This document shows, in pieces, positions 10,421-22,288 of a stretch of DNA of 64,000 nucleotides (position 1 is its first letter; each line of letters opens with the position of its first letter). A program made the position numbers and the translations under genes. The stretch is from Heracleum sosnowskyi (Eukaryota > Streptophyta > Magnoliopsida > Apiales > Apiaceae): contig CM061243.1 of the NCBI GenBank assembly GCA_030848705.1, forward strand, positions 120,862,674 through 120,926,673, read 5' to 3'. The notes beneath the pieces are model-generated. The model saw only the letters and a list, made by a program, of their open reading frames with translations. It made no database searches and was not told the DNA's origin.

Positions 10421-12050
10421 TAATAGAAGGTTACTCAATAGTGTCTCATGGTACCGCCCCACATTTTGTGATGCAAAAGTTGTTTATATCATCGGAGGAA
10501 AATTTTAATTATGAAAAAATTTAAATGACCAAGAAATAAAACCAAACATATATTTTTGTTAATTATTAAACATTAAAAAGCGCACACATTTTTTTAATAA
10601 TAACATTAATTAAACAAAAAATATGTGTTCTTTTCAATTAAATTAGTATTTCAACTTTGATTTTATTAATTTCAACTTTGCTTGGAGTGAGATTCAGAAA
10701 TAGTAGTAAAATTTGAATTTTAGAATTTTGAAAGCTTTCACCGAATATATTGCTATTTTATGTCTAACTAATTTGTTTAATAAAATTTTGACGAAAAACA
10801 TGTCAAACGTTCTTATATTATAATTTACCTGATAAATACAATCGAACTATATTAATTAAATTTAATTATAACCTAAAATATTGCAAGAGTTAAATGTCCA
10901 ACCTAAAATATTTAATTTAATACAGAAGAACATGTAATCTAAAATCAAAACAACACACATATCCAACGTTCTGTAGCTCCTAGAGGTAGTCTTGGATACT
11001 ACAATGGTACGCATATGAACACTCCTAGCACTGGGTCAAAGATCACACTCAAAAATCCTATATATGTGAGTGAGAAAATATAAAAAGTACACTTTCATAT
11101 AGAACAAATCCAGAGATACTTTAAACCATGAAAAACCATGAAAGCATTTGTAAACATAACAACAGTATCATAAAGGAACGCAATGATAAAATTCAATTTC
11201 ATAGTATTTCCATGTTTTCCAATCGTCGATCGAAACAGTAACCGCGCTGCACAAAGCTTGGAACTTTGTTCTGCAAGATTACCTTTTCCTGTGTTATATA
11301 TTTATTCTCCTTGTTGTTTTCATATCCTTCACCTATGTCATGCTTTGCTCCTTCCAAGCTGGAAATGCACTACTGCTTCCATAAGTAATCAAACCTTAAT
11401 CCAGAAACCACTTCTTTGTGAGGTCTACATAGACTTCTTGAATTTTTATGCCATAAAGTTTAAACCATTGCCATCAAGTAGACCCATTGGTAAACTTCAC
11501 ATGAATATCACAGTGAAGGGCAAAATATTAAGAATATATCGGAAAAAGAATTAAATATCCTGGTTTGATAGCAAGAATAGATAGGTAATCAGGGAAAGGA
11601 ATTATATCTAATGTGTAATTTTAAGTAGCTAAATTAAACAAACCTGGATATTCATATACATAAGATAATTGAAAAAAAAAATTATATTTTTTATTGAACT
11701 ATAGTATATTATGTATGAGGGGAGTGGACACATAGTTATAATTACAAAAATCTCTGAACACATTCCAAGTGATTTATAAGTTTCAAAAAACTGGATGTCC
11801 ACTTTTGACCTTGTTCCTGAGTGTGTTTAAGAAGGTAAAGATTAAATATTGTCAGTGATCACATATTGTTAATTTACCTTGTTAAATCGTCGTTGATGTT
11901 TTGAGATCGAACCTTGGCTGAGATACCGTCTATCAGTAAATACTTGGGAGAGTCATTTATTCTATAAAACTGAATGCCTCCACCCTTCAAATAAATATAT
12001 CTACACATGATTTGACTGTCCTTCGGATTAGATTAATTAAAAACATATTA
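10421..12050. other. AT-rich intergenic DNA, no gene recognised
   Basis: A 123-codon frame at 11183-11554 (+) has low-complexity, frame-shadow-like composition and no family match. Nothing else is supported. Confidence 0.4.
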
Positions 12051-12062
12051 TCAAGCAAAATT

Positions 12063-12137
12063 TCCACCAGAGGGATCTCCATCTGATTCTTCTGATGAAA
12101 CACCTGACACCCCGTCAGACTCAAACAATCCATCAGG
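12063..12137 (+). other. Possible small exon fragment rich in Ser, Pro and Asp
   Basis: Frame reading roughly FPPEGSPSDSSDETPDTPSD, followed by SNNPSG and then a GTAG donor-like sequence. The composition is protein-like, but it has no neighbours that can be joined and no recognised family. Confidence 0.2.
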
Positions 12138-13454
12138 TAGTTGTAATCTTGCAGAATTGATTATACTCAAGGTCCAAATCACATCAATAAACTTCATAAT
12201 TTATATACTAACTTGCATCAGGCCACTGAAACTTTTTCCTGCTAAGCTATAATGGGACAATGTCTCGTTATCCTTCCAAGATAAAGAGTAAATATCCTTC
12301 CAAGATAAATAGTAGTAAGGAACTATGAATATAGCATAATGATGAATCTTTCAAAATATATTATAACAAAGGAGTCATGTACCTTGTGTACAAGCATTAT
12401 CTAACCATTTTCTATCTGATTCGTGCACAAAGAAAACAAATTTAAGATTTATAATCTGAGATGTAAACCGAAATTAATGTGGCATTTTATATAATTAATC
12501 TACAAAACCATGTCCAAATCATGATTCATATTGTAGCTAACTCATTACAAACTGCAGGAGGAGGATCTAAAACAGTTCCCTAGACAGATGACACTACATC
12601 TGATGGTAGAAACATTAAAGTGCCCGTTCATATTGTACTTTTTGCTCTCTTCATTGCGTAATGTTCTTCAGCAGCCACCAAATTTTGAGTCATGCTCTGT
12701 TCAGGCTTATATTAGTTGGATCATTCATATTTCCACTTGTAACAGATTTGTTGAGTATTTTACATTGTGTTACCTCTGTAATGATTTATATTTTGGATAT
12801 TTTCTTCCAATTGGGATGAATATGTGATGGGTATTCTACAACTAAATATAGGATCAGAAAACAGTATCACTCCTGAAAGATGTTATAATTTATTCTATAT
12901 GCAAGTCAGTGATACTAAAGTGCATCGCTAAAAATTAATAAATGGACAATGTAGACTCTAGCAGTTTTCTTTGATATGTCACATAGATTTCAGATGCTTT
13001 AATTTTAATACATGGACAAATATAGACATTCCGTACTTATCTTCGATACTGGCGCATGGATTTCATGCTACATTGGCAAAAAAGAAGATTGGTGTTGGCA
13101 TAAAATTCGACTTTCATGGGATGATTCATTCAAAGGAAAAAGCACTCCAGTCCCACTTGATTTAACAACCATCAAATTTTACAATAACCAGTAGCACAGT
13201 GATTCTTGTACCAAAGTTGTTTATGTAACAGTTGTTTGTTGTTTGTTGATATCGTAAGTTAAAGAGAATAACGAAAAAGATCCTAGATGAGAAATATTTC
13301 AATAAACTGTTAATGAAAATTAAGATCAAGAACCAAGTGAATAAGTCGCGTGCCTGTTAGAGACAGTTCTATGCGAGGGAATCTATTATCCTGCAAATTT
13401 GTCTTTCCAGTCTGCCCTTAGCTTGATTATGTAAGTTGATACAGATTCAAGAAG

Positions 13455-13830
13455 AGAAACATAATGCATTTTGGGAAATTAAAAATTACTTGCTTTAGAC
13501 ACTACTGTTGATTGAGTACCTGGTTCTGTAAAGTGGCCGAAATTCAGGAGCTATTTCTCAACACCCAGAATTCCAGAAATGAACTCCACCGAATTTGAAA
13601 CTAAGGCAATTCGATGCAATTTTCAGCATTGAGAGTATCTGGGATCTACTATATAACTGCTTCTATATGGAACATGATGCATTTGGGAAATAAAAAATAC
13701 ATGTTTTAAAGACACTAATGGTGTTGAAGTACCTGGTTCTGTAAAGTGACTTTTTCAGGAGATATTTCTCGACACCTAGTAATATACTCCACTGAATTTG
13801 ACACTAACACAATTTAATTCAATGATCTCC
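13455..13830. repeat. Direct duplication, two copies of about 150-160 bp
   Basis: The order 'aYATRATGCATTTKGGGAAAT', 'GTACCTGGTTCTGTAAAGTG', 'caggagNtatttctc' and 'ctccacYgaatttgaNactaa' occurs first at 13455-13610 and again at 13671-13810. Both copies are non-coding and lie just downstream (in minus-strand sense) of the RBR pseudogene. Confidence 0.75.
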
Positions 13831-14290
13831 CAGACTCGTAATAGAAAGGATATCCACACCTGCATCTCATGGATGAGCAACCGTCGGTTCTTTCAATATA
13901 AAATCTGCACCTGGAACATCGGGTCCATCCCTTTTCCTTAGCAAGTTGCATGGGCATGATATCTTCTCTTTCCCTTTCATCCTTGTGTAAATTTTGATAC
14001 TCCTCACACTTAATTCTATAATACCAAGGAACCTTACACTTTGCACAAAATGACTTACGGCAAATAGGGCATTTCGATTTAACAATGTCTTTAAAATCAT
14101 GACCCTTGACCAGAAGTGCAGGACAATCTTAGAGGGACAGTAAAACTTATCACAATTTGGAATCACAGCCTCAACTCGAAACAGGACAGTAAATTTGGGG
14201 AGTATTGTCTTGAATTTTCAAGGTCACGTACTGGCGAATGCAATCAGAACAATACCAATGATTACAACCATTTATAGCAAAAGCATTGCA
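13829..14290 (-). pseudogene. RBR-type E3 ubiquitin ligase fragment (RING1 tail to IBR/RING2 start)
   Basis: Read on the minus strand, this encodes GCNHWYCSDCIRQYV (end of a RING1), a CPVSS segment followed by in-frame stops, then CPICRKSFCAKCKVPWYYRI, CEEYQNLHKDEREREDIM and CRFYIERTDGCSSMRCRCGY. This is the cysteine-rich IBR signature of plant RING-between-RING ligases, which transfer ubiquitin from an E2 to a substrate through a RING2 cysteine. Stops and frame changes near 14165-14180 and the deleted stretch between RING1 and IBR show it is broken. No N-terminal domain or complete RING2 was found nearby. Confidence 0.75.
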
Positions 14291-15828
14291 GAATGTTTTT
14301 CATAGGATCAAATGCCACACCTAAAACTTGATGACACTGAGGATTTCCTTTTATGATGTTTGATCCTCATTCAAAAAGATTGAATTCCCAGTTAGTTCCT
14401 TAGCAAAAAAAAACTTGATTGCACTCCTAAGAGAGTAGTAGGCGCTATGTCTCAAGAAAACTCTTGTCAAGACATTGATATGAATGGCTTTTACATAGCT
14501 CAATTACCTGCCTCATGCAAACAACGTTATCACTGTCTATAGTGTTGCATCACCTGGCATTTCATGAGAAAATGAAATATCAAATCCATAATTAAATTCA
14601 TAGAATAATTTTGGCATTCACTATAATGGTATTAAGAACAATGTCAATAATTTTGGTACGTACTTAGATTATGGCTAATAATTGAATATACAAAAAAAAA
14701 AATTACATAGAATCACTATAAATAAATCAAATGATTGATAAATCTAATTACCTTACACATTTTGAAAAGGATTTCCAAAGATGAAATCTACGCCAATCAT
14801 ATTAGTCTTTTGCACATAATCAATTGCTTCCTTTTTCTCTAAAGCTTGCAAAATTCTAACATCCAAATTATTAATGTCACCTCAGCTTGAAATAGAAAAC
14901 AATCAAATACAAACCTCGGTTAAACTTCACAAAATATATCACCAAAATTTTGTTTACCTTTAATTTCTTCTCACTCACTTTGGGCCTGTAATTACAAGAA
15001 CAAATTTGAATCAAAAATCAATATATCAAGAACTTACATGTTAATTGAAATTAAATCAATATTCAATTAACATGTAAGTTCTTGATAGAGGTCCAAAATA
15101 TACATGTGAAATCTAAGAACTTACAACTGAAGCACTCAAACACCGAAAATGGTTTAAGATTCATCGCTCCTTATTTTTTTTCTACACAAATCAGACAATT
15201 ATTAGTAAATATTAGATGTACAAAACACATGTATTGACACATATATACACAATTAACATAAATATCAGTAAAAGAATCACGAAGAAAGAGAGATATCGAA
15301 GACATGAGTGAAGAAGAAACCAAGAAAAACAAATTTAATCTAAACACAAACGCACAACCATGGAGACACAAAAGACTGAAGAAAAAAAATGAGAGAGATT
15401 TATAAAGAAGAAAAAGAAATTGTTAAATTAGTCTCGAAGCAAGAAAATAAAATGTACGTATAATCAATCAAGATTTGAATTTTGAAAGATATGAAACTGA
15501 TTGAAATCAAAGATTTGAAAAAGTAGTATAGCTGTCTAACATGTTTGAGTAACCGACTGCGTTAAATTAGGATAATTGATTGACAGATCAGTATTAAGAA
15601 TTAAGAATGACCGGGTATTACCCATCTATATCTGGGTCAATCTGATTTGTATTGATTTGTTAATGAATTTAGTGATGGATGATGGATCAGATCCGATTGT
15701 AAATGGAGCGACCCAACTGTAAAATTATGTACAAAAATGAACATGATGGGTAATGTTAATTTAAATTTGGAAAGGGTAGAAAATGTAATTTTCCAGTTTT
15801 TTTGTGTTCATGAATTAAGATTATATAG
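14291..15828. other. Intergenic DNA, no gene recognised
   Basis: A minus-strand open stretch at about 14763-14895 reads protein-like (contains IDYVQKTNMIGVDFIFGNPF) but could not be assigned. A short inverted repeat (ATTAACATGTAAGTTCTTGAT, both orientations) lies at about 15027-15084. Otherwise nothing is seen. Confidence 0.35.
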
Positions 15829-15975
15829 ATATCTTAAATTACAACCCACATATACATAAAAAAAATTCTATTTAGTTTCTCATCAATTTCTTCCCCAAAT
15901 CATATGTTAACAAAGACAGTGTAACTAATCTAAATTCAATTAATGATGTCAATTGGATTTCCAATATATAAAATT
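15829..15975. repeat. Dispersed repeat, second copy of 2852-2985
   Basis: Near-identical to 2852-2985 for about 130 bp. At 16505-16615 there is also a diverged inverted match to 2585-2665 (the 'agttgaatgatt...gtgagttNNgtgacc' segment). This suggests a mobile element family shared with FCLY intron 1. Confidence 0.7.
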
Positions 15976-15999
15976 CACAAACCCACTTTATTCCAAACT

Positions 16000-17300
16000 T
16001 TTTTTTCAACGAATTCATCATTTTCGTAAATTTAGAAAAGAAGATTGTATATACAATACCATGGGAGTTCAGGTATGAATTCATCAAGTAATTTTGGAGC
16101 GTTGATTGTGAAAATAGAGAAGGTTAATGACGTGGGTGAGTCAAAATAACATAGGTGTGAGTCTTACGATGATTACAGTGGTGGGTATATATATGTGTAA
16201 TTATGTGTGTAAGATGGGTGTGTAAATACCTAAGCTAATGTTTGTAGAGATGGGAGAGATTGGAGGTAGTAATATAATATATGTTTGTGTTATTGTGTGT
16301 GTATGGATAACAAGAGAAGATGAATTAACAACAATAAACATAAGAAGATGGTGAATACATAGGTATGATTGTATAGTCGGGGTTATAAAATAGATGGGTC
16401 TCAAACAAGTTTTAGATGAGTTGTACTTGCCACTATGGATACAAATCAGCCGTGTCAGCTAAGTGAGTCATCTTTTCATCCATTTTTTAACGTTAGTAAC
16501 GACGAATGACCTAATTGAAAGTTTTAAGTAGTACACTGATTTAACTGCAAATTTTTTCAGTTGAATGATTTGATTTCAAGTTAGTGGTGAGTTGAGTGAC
16601 CATATTGCCATTTAACCTGATTGTTAAATGTCATTTTTGGTGTTAAATATTTACTACGCGAGAACATTATTCGACAAATAAGAAAAATATTGTGTATTAA
16701 ATTATTTTGAGATATAGTCATTGATAAGTATGTTACTTAAAAAAAAAAATTTATCGCGGATTGCTTGTTAGTTGTTGAAATAAATTTTCAACACAGATAT
16801 TTATGGATATCAAAAATAGTATTATGATTTTTTTAAATAATTAAAAATATAATTATTATTATTATCATATTTATATAAAATTAAATATTGAAGATCTTAA
16901 TTTATTACATTTAACCGACAAATTTTACAAGTTAATACACTCGTGATTCTAAAAATTCTCGATTTAATTAATTAATTTTTGATTAATTCTACAAGGTGCT
17001 GGGTCGATTCGATTTTTAAAATTCGATTAATCCTTCTCAATACTTTTTGATTGGAATATTTATAATGAATTTATTAGAAAAAAATTAATATACTAATTAA
17101 ATATGTAATTATAAATTTATGACATGATAAATACATACAATTAATAAATATATAATAAAATCAAAATAATATGTTAAATAATATTATAATATTAAAATAT
17201 ATCTAATTATTTCTTCCAATTAATTTCTAATATACTGTATCGATTAATTTTAAAATCGATACTTCAACCGTTTAGTTCCGATTTTTATTAGATACACTTG
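16000..17300. other. Intergenic AT-rich DNA, no gene recognised
   Basis: Open frames here are short and low in complexity. A 'gagtgacca' type repeat lies at 16440-16620. Nothing else is supported. Confidence 0.4.
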
Positions 17301-17770
17301 TTAACCTTTGTTACACGAAAATGTGGTACACACTTGGTGGGGACAGGAGTAATCATGGTCCACTACTTTTATTGACTCCAAAGTCTAAACTATTGAGTTT
17401 GGTCGACTACTCAACCCTCCTCCTAGCCTTTGCTTCCCCATACATTCATCAATTTAATTCCCAATTTTCCACTCATCAATTTGACAATTTCTGCAACAAT
17501 TATCACAATTATTCATATTTAATTCAACAAATATCTTAAACAAAAATCCATGTTATTCTACTTTATAATCACCCAGATCAGGATCTGATCATTTGGGCTT
17601 TCTTAATATTTACTACTACAGTTCTTGATACAATATGTATGTGTGTGTGTGTTGGTGCTGTTGAATGTTTAAGATCGGAGATATATGATTTTTGTATTGT
17701 GGGTCTTTCTGTAGAAGTGTAGATTCAGTATGGGTTTCATTTCTTGATTTTGTGTAGTTACCTACTGCAC

Positions 17771-17777
17771 TATAAAT
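17771..17777 (+). promoter_or_regulatory. Candidate TATA box for the F-box gene
   Basis: TATAAAT about 295 bp upstream of the F-box start codon, directly before the GA repeat. Position is plausible if the 5' UTR carries the GA tract. Inference only. Confidence 0.4.
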
Positions 17778-17795
17778 TGCTTATTTTATACTAGT

Positions 17796-17900
<105 letters not shown>

Positions 17901-18071
17901 GAGAGGCTGTTTAGTTGCTAATGTTGTGTGAAACTAAGATTGGTTTGGTCTATTTTATAGCTACTTGATAAGAAGTTTGAGCCTTGATTTGTAGACAGGC
18001 ATAGTTTTGTAGTTGTGTGGATTAAAACATTTGTTAAGTATAGGTTTATATAGGTAATTTGTGGTTTTGCC

Positions 18072-19931
18072 ATGTTGGGTGAAGAGTGTGGGTCGAGTTT
18101 TCTTCTTGCACTTCCTGATGATATTTTTGCACTTGTTGCGCGATCTTTGAGTCCAAAAGATGTATGCAACTTATGTTTATGCTGTCGAAGCTTAAGTGCA
18201 CTTGCAAGTAATGACAAGGTTTGGTTTACGCAATGTGAAATGCTTAGAGTAGTGTCGGTTAGAGATCTTGTTGAATGGAGAAAGGGGGTTTTGTCTTATA
18301 GGGTCCTTTGTAAGTTTCTTGTTAGTGTTAAGTCATTGATTGGGATTTGGGTTCACCAAAATCCGGAACTGGGTAATGTGGTTTATGTGATGCCGGGTTT
18401 TATTTCTGTTGTTGGGTGTCGGATTATACCACAAGAGCTTGGCCCGTTAGGGATTAAAGATGGTCCTATTTTATGGGCACCGGTTTTTGAGATTTTAAGT
18501 GATATTGATGGCTCCTCTGTGTTTTTCCTTCATGGAAGGGACAAGGATGATGATTATCTTTATCCTGGTTCTGTTAAGGCTGTAGATAAGGCTTGTAATA
18601 TGCTACTGCTCGAGGTGGTACCAAAAGAACAAAGTAGTGGTGAAAAAAAAGTGGTTGATAAGGAGCTACTAGCGAGAGTTGACCACCCACTTAGCTTGAA
18701 TTTGAAGTCACAGAGGGTATTTGGACAGAATAAACAGAAGGTGCAATTTAATCGCCTGGCCTTTGGTGATAGAAGAAAGCTACTTGAGACTGTTACTAGT
18801 CAAGTTCGATTGAAGGTCCCAGATTTGGCAAGTGGATTACTTTTTCCTCAAATGAGCACTGATGATGAGAGTTTTCAACAAGATTTGGTGCATTTGCATG
18901 AGAGAAGATCTTTGCTAATGCAAATGCACAAGCTTCGGAGGAATTGTAGCAAACACAATGGCGGACCTCAACCACCTGTTGATCCTACCCAACTGGAACT
19001 AAGTGAGATGAGAAAAGCTCTTGAGAATTCAACTGGTTCACGCACTTCCCTTGGTGAGGATGATTGTCGAACACAGTCCACCAAAAGGAAAAATCTGGCT
19101 GGATATTTCAAAGATGGCCTGAAACAAATACTTGGAAAATCAACCCTTACTATCTATGGCCGTGAACGTTTAAGAAGTAGTACTTCAAGCAGCAACAGTA
19201 AGCATGCACAACTGCACGACTTTCTTTATTCAGGTGATACAATAGGACTAGCCCTAAATGCTTCAAATGGAAAGCTATCTTCCTATAGAGCTTGGCCAAA
19301 TATGCATGATAGTCGGTTTGCTCTTTACAAATTGCCCATGCAAGAGCCAAAACCATCCCAAGAATACGGTGGTCTATGGGGCGGAACATTTGGTTGGCCT
19401 CCTGGGATGCCCTCCGAAGACAAGCCTGGAAAAGCACTCTACTTCCTATTTTTATCGTATGAAGAGTCCCAAGGCCAACGCTTGCTCATTGCTACTAAAA
19501 TTTTGGAGGGAACTCATTATGTTCTGCATCCAAATGGTTCCGCAATGTTCATAGTCAATCTTGATGAGCCTTCTTCAGAGCCTTTCCCGTGGGATAGTGA
19601 TGGAGATTGTGAACCTCTTGATATTACATGTGCTTATACAGGAGAAGGTATTGCAAATGGATATGGCTTCAGATATCCAGGTTCAAAGCCTGGCTCTTTA
19701 TTTGTAATACAAGGTGGGCTTCTTGCTTTCATATGGAAAGAATCTAGAACTGTCTTGACAATGCAGAGGCTTAACTTGCAAGAACTTCTAAAGAAGGGCG
19801 AAAGGGTGCCTGCTTTACCTCCAACTGCCAACTTTGCATATTTAACAAAGTCCTACTCAAATGTTTTTGCTGGTTTCTCAAGCACCTCAAATGGACTGGC
19901 TTTGCAAAGGTATGCAGCTAGAAACTACTAG
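18072..19931 (+). CDS. F-box protein, At5g39450-like (619 aa)
   Basis: Single-exon gene of 619 codons. The N-terminus (residues about 9-50: LLALPDDIFALVARSLSPKD and the following CCRSLSAL...VWFTQCE) is an F-box, the SKP1-binding motif of SCF ubiquitin ligases. Next comes a long segment (IGIWVHQNPELGNVVYVMPG, about residues 90-115) characteristic of the plant At5g39450-type F-box family, then a charged, poorly conserved middle with KLRRN/TKRKN runs (about 285-345), and a conserved C-terminal region (YGGLWGGTFGWPPG; LFLSYEE; NGYGFRYPGSKPGSLFVI). No leucine-rich or Kelch repeats are visible, so the substrate is unknown. The start is supported by the family N-terminus MLGEECGSSFLLALP. It stands alone, with more than 2 kb of gene-free DNA downstream. 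Confidence 0.92.
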   Translation: MLGEECGSSFLLALPDDIFALVARSLSPKDVCNLCLCCRSLSALASNDKVWFTQCEMLRVVSVRDLVEWRKGVLSYRVLCKFLVSVKSLIGIWVHQNPELGNVVYVMPGFISVVGCRIIPQELGPLGIKDGPILWAPVFEILSDIDGSSVFFLHGRDKDDDYLYPGSVKAVDKACNMLLLEVVPKEQSSGEKKVVDKELLARVDHPLSLNLKSQRVFGQNKQKVQFNRLAFGDRRKLLETVTSQVRLKVPDLASGLLFPQMSTDDESFQQDLVHLHERRSLLMQMHKLRRNCSKHNGGPQPPVDPTQLELSEMRKALENSTGSRTSLGEDDCRTQSTKRKNLAGYFKDGLKQILGKSTLTIYGRERLRSSTSSSNSKHAQLHDFLYSGDTIGLALNASNGKLSSYRAWPNMHDSRFALYKLPMQEPKPSQEYGGLWGGTFGWPPGMPSEDKPGKALYFLFLSYEESQGQRLLIATKILEGTHYVLHPNGSAMFIVNLDEPSSEPFPWDSDGDCEPLDITCAYTGEGIANGYGFRYPGSKPGSLFVIQGGLLAFIWKESRTVLTMQRLNLQELLKKGERVPALPPTANFAYLTKSYSNVFAGFSSTSNGLALQRYAARNY

Positions 19932-22288
19932 TTAACTCTATGCAAAGTTGTGTACTTCTAATTTAGGTTGCTTCAACTACTTGTGTTATCTTTCTCTATG
20001 TTTAAGGATTTCGGTTTGGTACTTCTATTTTTCCCTAGCGTGTTTGTTTTACATAAACTGAAGGTATTTAGAATCTACTTTTGATACACCTTGTCTCGCA
20101 AATTTCACTAGGCAGGTTTTTTTCTGGACAATGACACTTCTGTCACACGAAGTTTCATCAAATATATAGTTTATGCTTTATGACATAAAAATTACACCTT
20201 GCACTATATCACATGAAGTAACAGCAATTAAACAACTTTTGTAACTTCCAATACAATATTTGCCAGGATTGGCACTCCTTGTCACACACTAAAGACAACG
20301 CAGTCCTTATTTCACTTTGTTTAACAATACTATTACAGCTGAATTGGAGCACTTAATGTCCTTTTGTTTGTCCTTATAAGTAACATACAAGTTAAATATT
20401 ACTTATGAGATTACTATTGGACTGTTTGTGTAAAACGTTAAAGTAATATATTGACACAGTTCTTTAAAGTTGATATTCTGTTTTACATAGTGATTACTCG
20501 CGAATCACCTCACTGGTTATATATATTCACTGGTTATATATATTCTTGGAGAAATTCCCATATTTCCGTTAGTATCCAAGAAGAGCAGTGGAGTTGCAAA
20601 TTGAACATTAGAGCCAAGAATGGGACACCTAGAAGATACCATTCCTTTACCAATTAGTTTGTAAACATAATCATAAAATGTCACAAAGAAGTACATCTAT
20701 ATGCTAGAAGAGGAGAGTTGCATGGAATAGTTTTTCTTTAGAAATGTGTATGATGGATTTGAGCAAGGAGAAAGTTGCAGGTGAGGCGAAAAAGACAATT
20801 GGTGGAGTGGTTTAATTACTTTGGTGCCTTAAAGCAAAAAGGGCGTAAATTAGATCTTCAATTCTGAGTTAAGGTTGATATATTAAGGTAAAGATAGAGA
20901 AGACAGATTGAACTGATCGAAGGAATGATTAAAGATACTTGGTCAGAGTAAAGAGTAATAGCTATGGGTGGTCTATGACTTCCAGAAAATGATCACTTAC
21001 TCTAGAGTGCAAGTATTAGGATGCAGATGACTTGAATTAGAAGTTGCTTAAATCTAAGTTCTAGATAGTGGGACGGTCAAGGGAAGTTATTTTGTCTGTT
21101 GTCACCTCTTTCGACTCTAATAGATGAGAACTGGGTTGACTTAAGTGGATAAGTGTATTACTGTTGTCACCTCTTTGGCCCTAATAAAAATACGGAAATG
21201 ATTTGTTTTATTGCTTGAAGATGAGAACTGTGTAGACTTAAGCAGATTGCTGGATTACTGTGTCAAATTTTGGATAAATCATTAACCTGTTTAAATTTTG
21301 AGAAGCTTCTATGTTAAGACACTGATTCTTGTCTTATTCTTGAAATGAGATTGTACTCGGAACAAGTTTCATCAGGTTATGATATAGGAATATTTGTACA
21401 TCTTGAAAGATCTTAAACTTATTGACCTATATCCTATCCCCACAGTAATATTGAGTGTGTCATTACGAGGTTAGAAAGTGTGGAAATTAAATCCTGGCAT
21501 AAATGAAAATCTTGCTACTGAATCTTCAAACCTTTAGTTATAGTAACTAATAGAGCTTTTTCTATTTCGTCTACAGATAAATTATGATCGCATCCCCGGC
21601 TTCAGGCACTGCCCTCTGCTATCTTGCCACGTCAATGTTCATAAAGTTGGACCTGTACCTTAAAATGTTGCAGTAAGTAAACTTCCTCCGTAAAGAACTC
21701 TTCTGTTAGGTTTTTAAAAAAGAGAACTAAGGAGAGCCAAAATTTTCTTGTATTTAAGTACTTATTATGTGATTACATTGGATACCTATCTTCAAATTGA
21801 ATACAAAGGGATTTTTCAGATATAAGAATGTACCAAGTACGTACACTGTGATATCCTATCTACATTATTTCCAGTAGCTGAAAGATGTTGCATATTAAAA
21901 AACTGTAAAATAAAGCTCACTTTAATTTGTGATTGTGATCATCATTCTATTCTGAAGTTAACAAGGATCAACGAATGAAACAAATTAAATAAATTTACGT
22001 ATCATGAAATACAATGGATAAATGTCGAATTTAGAATACATTTTTTTATTTGCTGAGCAAATGTAATCTTACATTCTTTAATTCTTGGGTATGGTTAAAA
22101 AAACGAGTAATTCTAAAGAGAAAATGCTGCTCTGAATTTAGCCATCACAAATACTTTAACTGCATTTTAAATCGTTAGAAATTTATCATCTGAGTTGCAT
22201 TGTAAACCATATTCAGAACGTCAATAGAAATTTAAATTCCTGCATTTGATTACACAACTCAGTCGAATCTTTGAAATTGCAATGCAAG
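19932..22288. other. F-box 3' flank and intergenic DNA, no gene recognised
   Basis: The first few hundred bases are probably 3' UTR and downstream sequence of the F-box gene. No further coding or RNA gene could be supported. Confidence 0.4.

Noticed and set aside
12971..13194. Two overlapping 60-64-codon frames
   Set aside because: Protein-like in part (an LIFDTGAWISCYIG stretch), but both overlap each other, have no recognised domain and no splice context that can be joined; not called as a gene.
17918..18217. Minus-strand open frame overlapping the F-box start
   Set aside because: It is a shadow of the F-box coding frame and the leader; no family match and no independent signals.
19150..19437. 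Minus-strand open frame inside the F-box gene
   Set aside because: Lies wholly within the conserved F-box protein coding sequence on the opposite strand; a frame shadow.
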